From: Planctomycetota bacterium | Lineage (GTDB): Bacteria > Planctomycetota > GCA-002687715 > DRQF01 | Assembly: GCA_024275615.1 (NCBI GenBank) | Contig: JAJRYU010000818.1 | Coordinates: forward strand, 1 to 6,699 | Reading direction: 5' to 3' | Length of the DNA: 6,699 nucleotides | In this document: piece by piece, positions 6,129 through 6,699 of the stretch | Layout of the letters: each line of letters opens with the position of its first letter | Numbering within the stretch: the first letter of the stretch is position 1 | The notes under the pieces: generated by a model | Told to the model about the DNA's origin: nothing | The model's database searches: none | Seen by the model: only the letters and a program-made list of their open reading frames with translations | Made by a program: the position numbers and the translations under genes

Positions 6129-6699
6129 TCATATGCGAATGGTCTTCCATGACCCGCTCTTGAACTTGAAAGCCATGAGCGAGAACCAGGTCAGCATGTA
6201 GACCACCCAAGCGGACCAAATGGCGGTGAGATTCCCGGGAAAGAGGGCCTGGGCGGCGAGTAGAAAAGGAATCACGCACCCCAAGGAGACAAATACCTCG
6301 GCCCACATGACATAGATGGTTGCTCCAGCCGCCGACAAGGCGCGCGCCAAGATGATCCCAACAGCGTCGAGGCAGCCGAAGACGACGACGAGTCTGAGGG
6401 GCGCTTTTCCCAATGCCACGACCTCGGGATCTTCACTGAAAAGACCCAGGATGGCAGCTGGAAACGCAAAGACGATTAACCCCAACAAGGCGTTGAACTG
6501 GAACCCCAGTTTGGCTGCGGTCCAGCCGTAGCGTTCGGCCAATTCGGGTTTGCCTGCACCCAAACTCTGTCCCAAAAGCGTGCCTGCGGAAGCGCCAAAG
6601 GCCAACCCTGTCATCACCAAGATCCCCAAGATGCGCCATACGATGATCGAGGACGCGAGTGCGGTTTCGCCACACTCATCGTTGATGACCTTGAAGAAG
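6129..6699 (-). CDS. MATE-family efflux transporter, C-terminal part
   Basis: The last 189 codons of a multidrug and toxin extrusion (MATE) family membrane protein are present; the start lies beyond the right edge, and the frame is open from base 6698. Family features are the helix-loop GTLLGQSLGAGKPELAERYGWTAAKLG, the loop LFSEDPEVVALGKAPLRL between two hydrophobic helices, and a following ARALSAAGAT segment. These match the second six-helix half of MATE proteins, which export cationic compounds in exchange for Na+ or H+. About five or six membrane segments are visible, followed by a short basic tail (KFKSGSWKTIRI). A TTG at 6629 could be mistaken for a start, but the 23 upstream codons (FFKVINDECGETALASS...) continue the same protein. 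Substrate and ion cannot be told. It is read towards the tRNA gene, 131 bp away, with no clear terminator. Confidence 0.85.
   Translation of the reverse strand, partial: FFKVINDECGETALASSIIVWRILGILVMTGLAFGASAGTLLGQSLGAGKPELAERYGWTAAKLGFQFNALLGLIVFAFPAAILGLFSEDPEVVALGKAPLRLVVVFGCLDAVGIILARALSAAGATIYVMWAEVFVSLGCVIPFLLAAQALFPGNLTAIWSAWVVYMLTWFSLMAFKFKSGSWKTIRI

Overview
The window is ordinary bacterial chromosome of moderate GC content, with closely packed genes on both strands. Nothing in it names the organism. The tRNA gene does not encode its 3' CCA, which argues against enteric gammaproteobacteria. A stand-alone Asp-box propeller beside a prolyl-oligopeptidase-type hydrolase would suit a Planctomycetota/Verrucomicrobiota-type genome, but that is only an impression.

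Layout, left to right. (1) 1-278 (+): the C-terminal end of an S9-type alpha/beta hydrolase. (2) 346-1431 (+): a membrane-anchored seven-bladed propeller of the YCF48/BNR type. (3) 4086-1455 (-): the three-gene operon arsR - ArsJ-associated GAPDH - arsJ. (4) 4323-5567 (+): a PLP enzyme of the cystathionine gamma-synthase family, divergent from arsR. (5) 5568-5922: a gene-free stretch with a perfect 74-bp direct repeat, each copy carrying a strong hairpin. (6) 5997-5923 (-): tRNA-Pro(GGG), whose last 8 nucleotides belong to the second repeat copy. (7) 6699-6129 (-): the C-terminal part of a MATE-family efflux protein, running off the right edge.

The coherent system here is the arsenate-resistance operon. 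In the pathway described for this gene pair, the dedicated GAPDH uses arsenate in place of phosphate to make 1-arseno-3-phosphoglycerate. ArsJ exports that unstable product, which then breaks down outside the cell to arsenate and 3-phosphoglycerate. ArsR represses the operon. The three genes are joined by two 4-base start/stop overlaps (ATGA and TTGA), so translation is probably coupled. No arsenate reductase or arsenite pump is visible in the window. ArsR lacks the classical two-cysteine helix motif but has a C-terminal Cys-Cys...Cys cluster, and its promoter geometry predicts a leaderless transcript with the operator between -35 and -10.

This pathway is already described, so I do not claim a new system. 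The least explained features are the tRNA-linked 74-bp repeat and the lone propeller protein.
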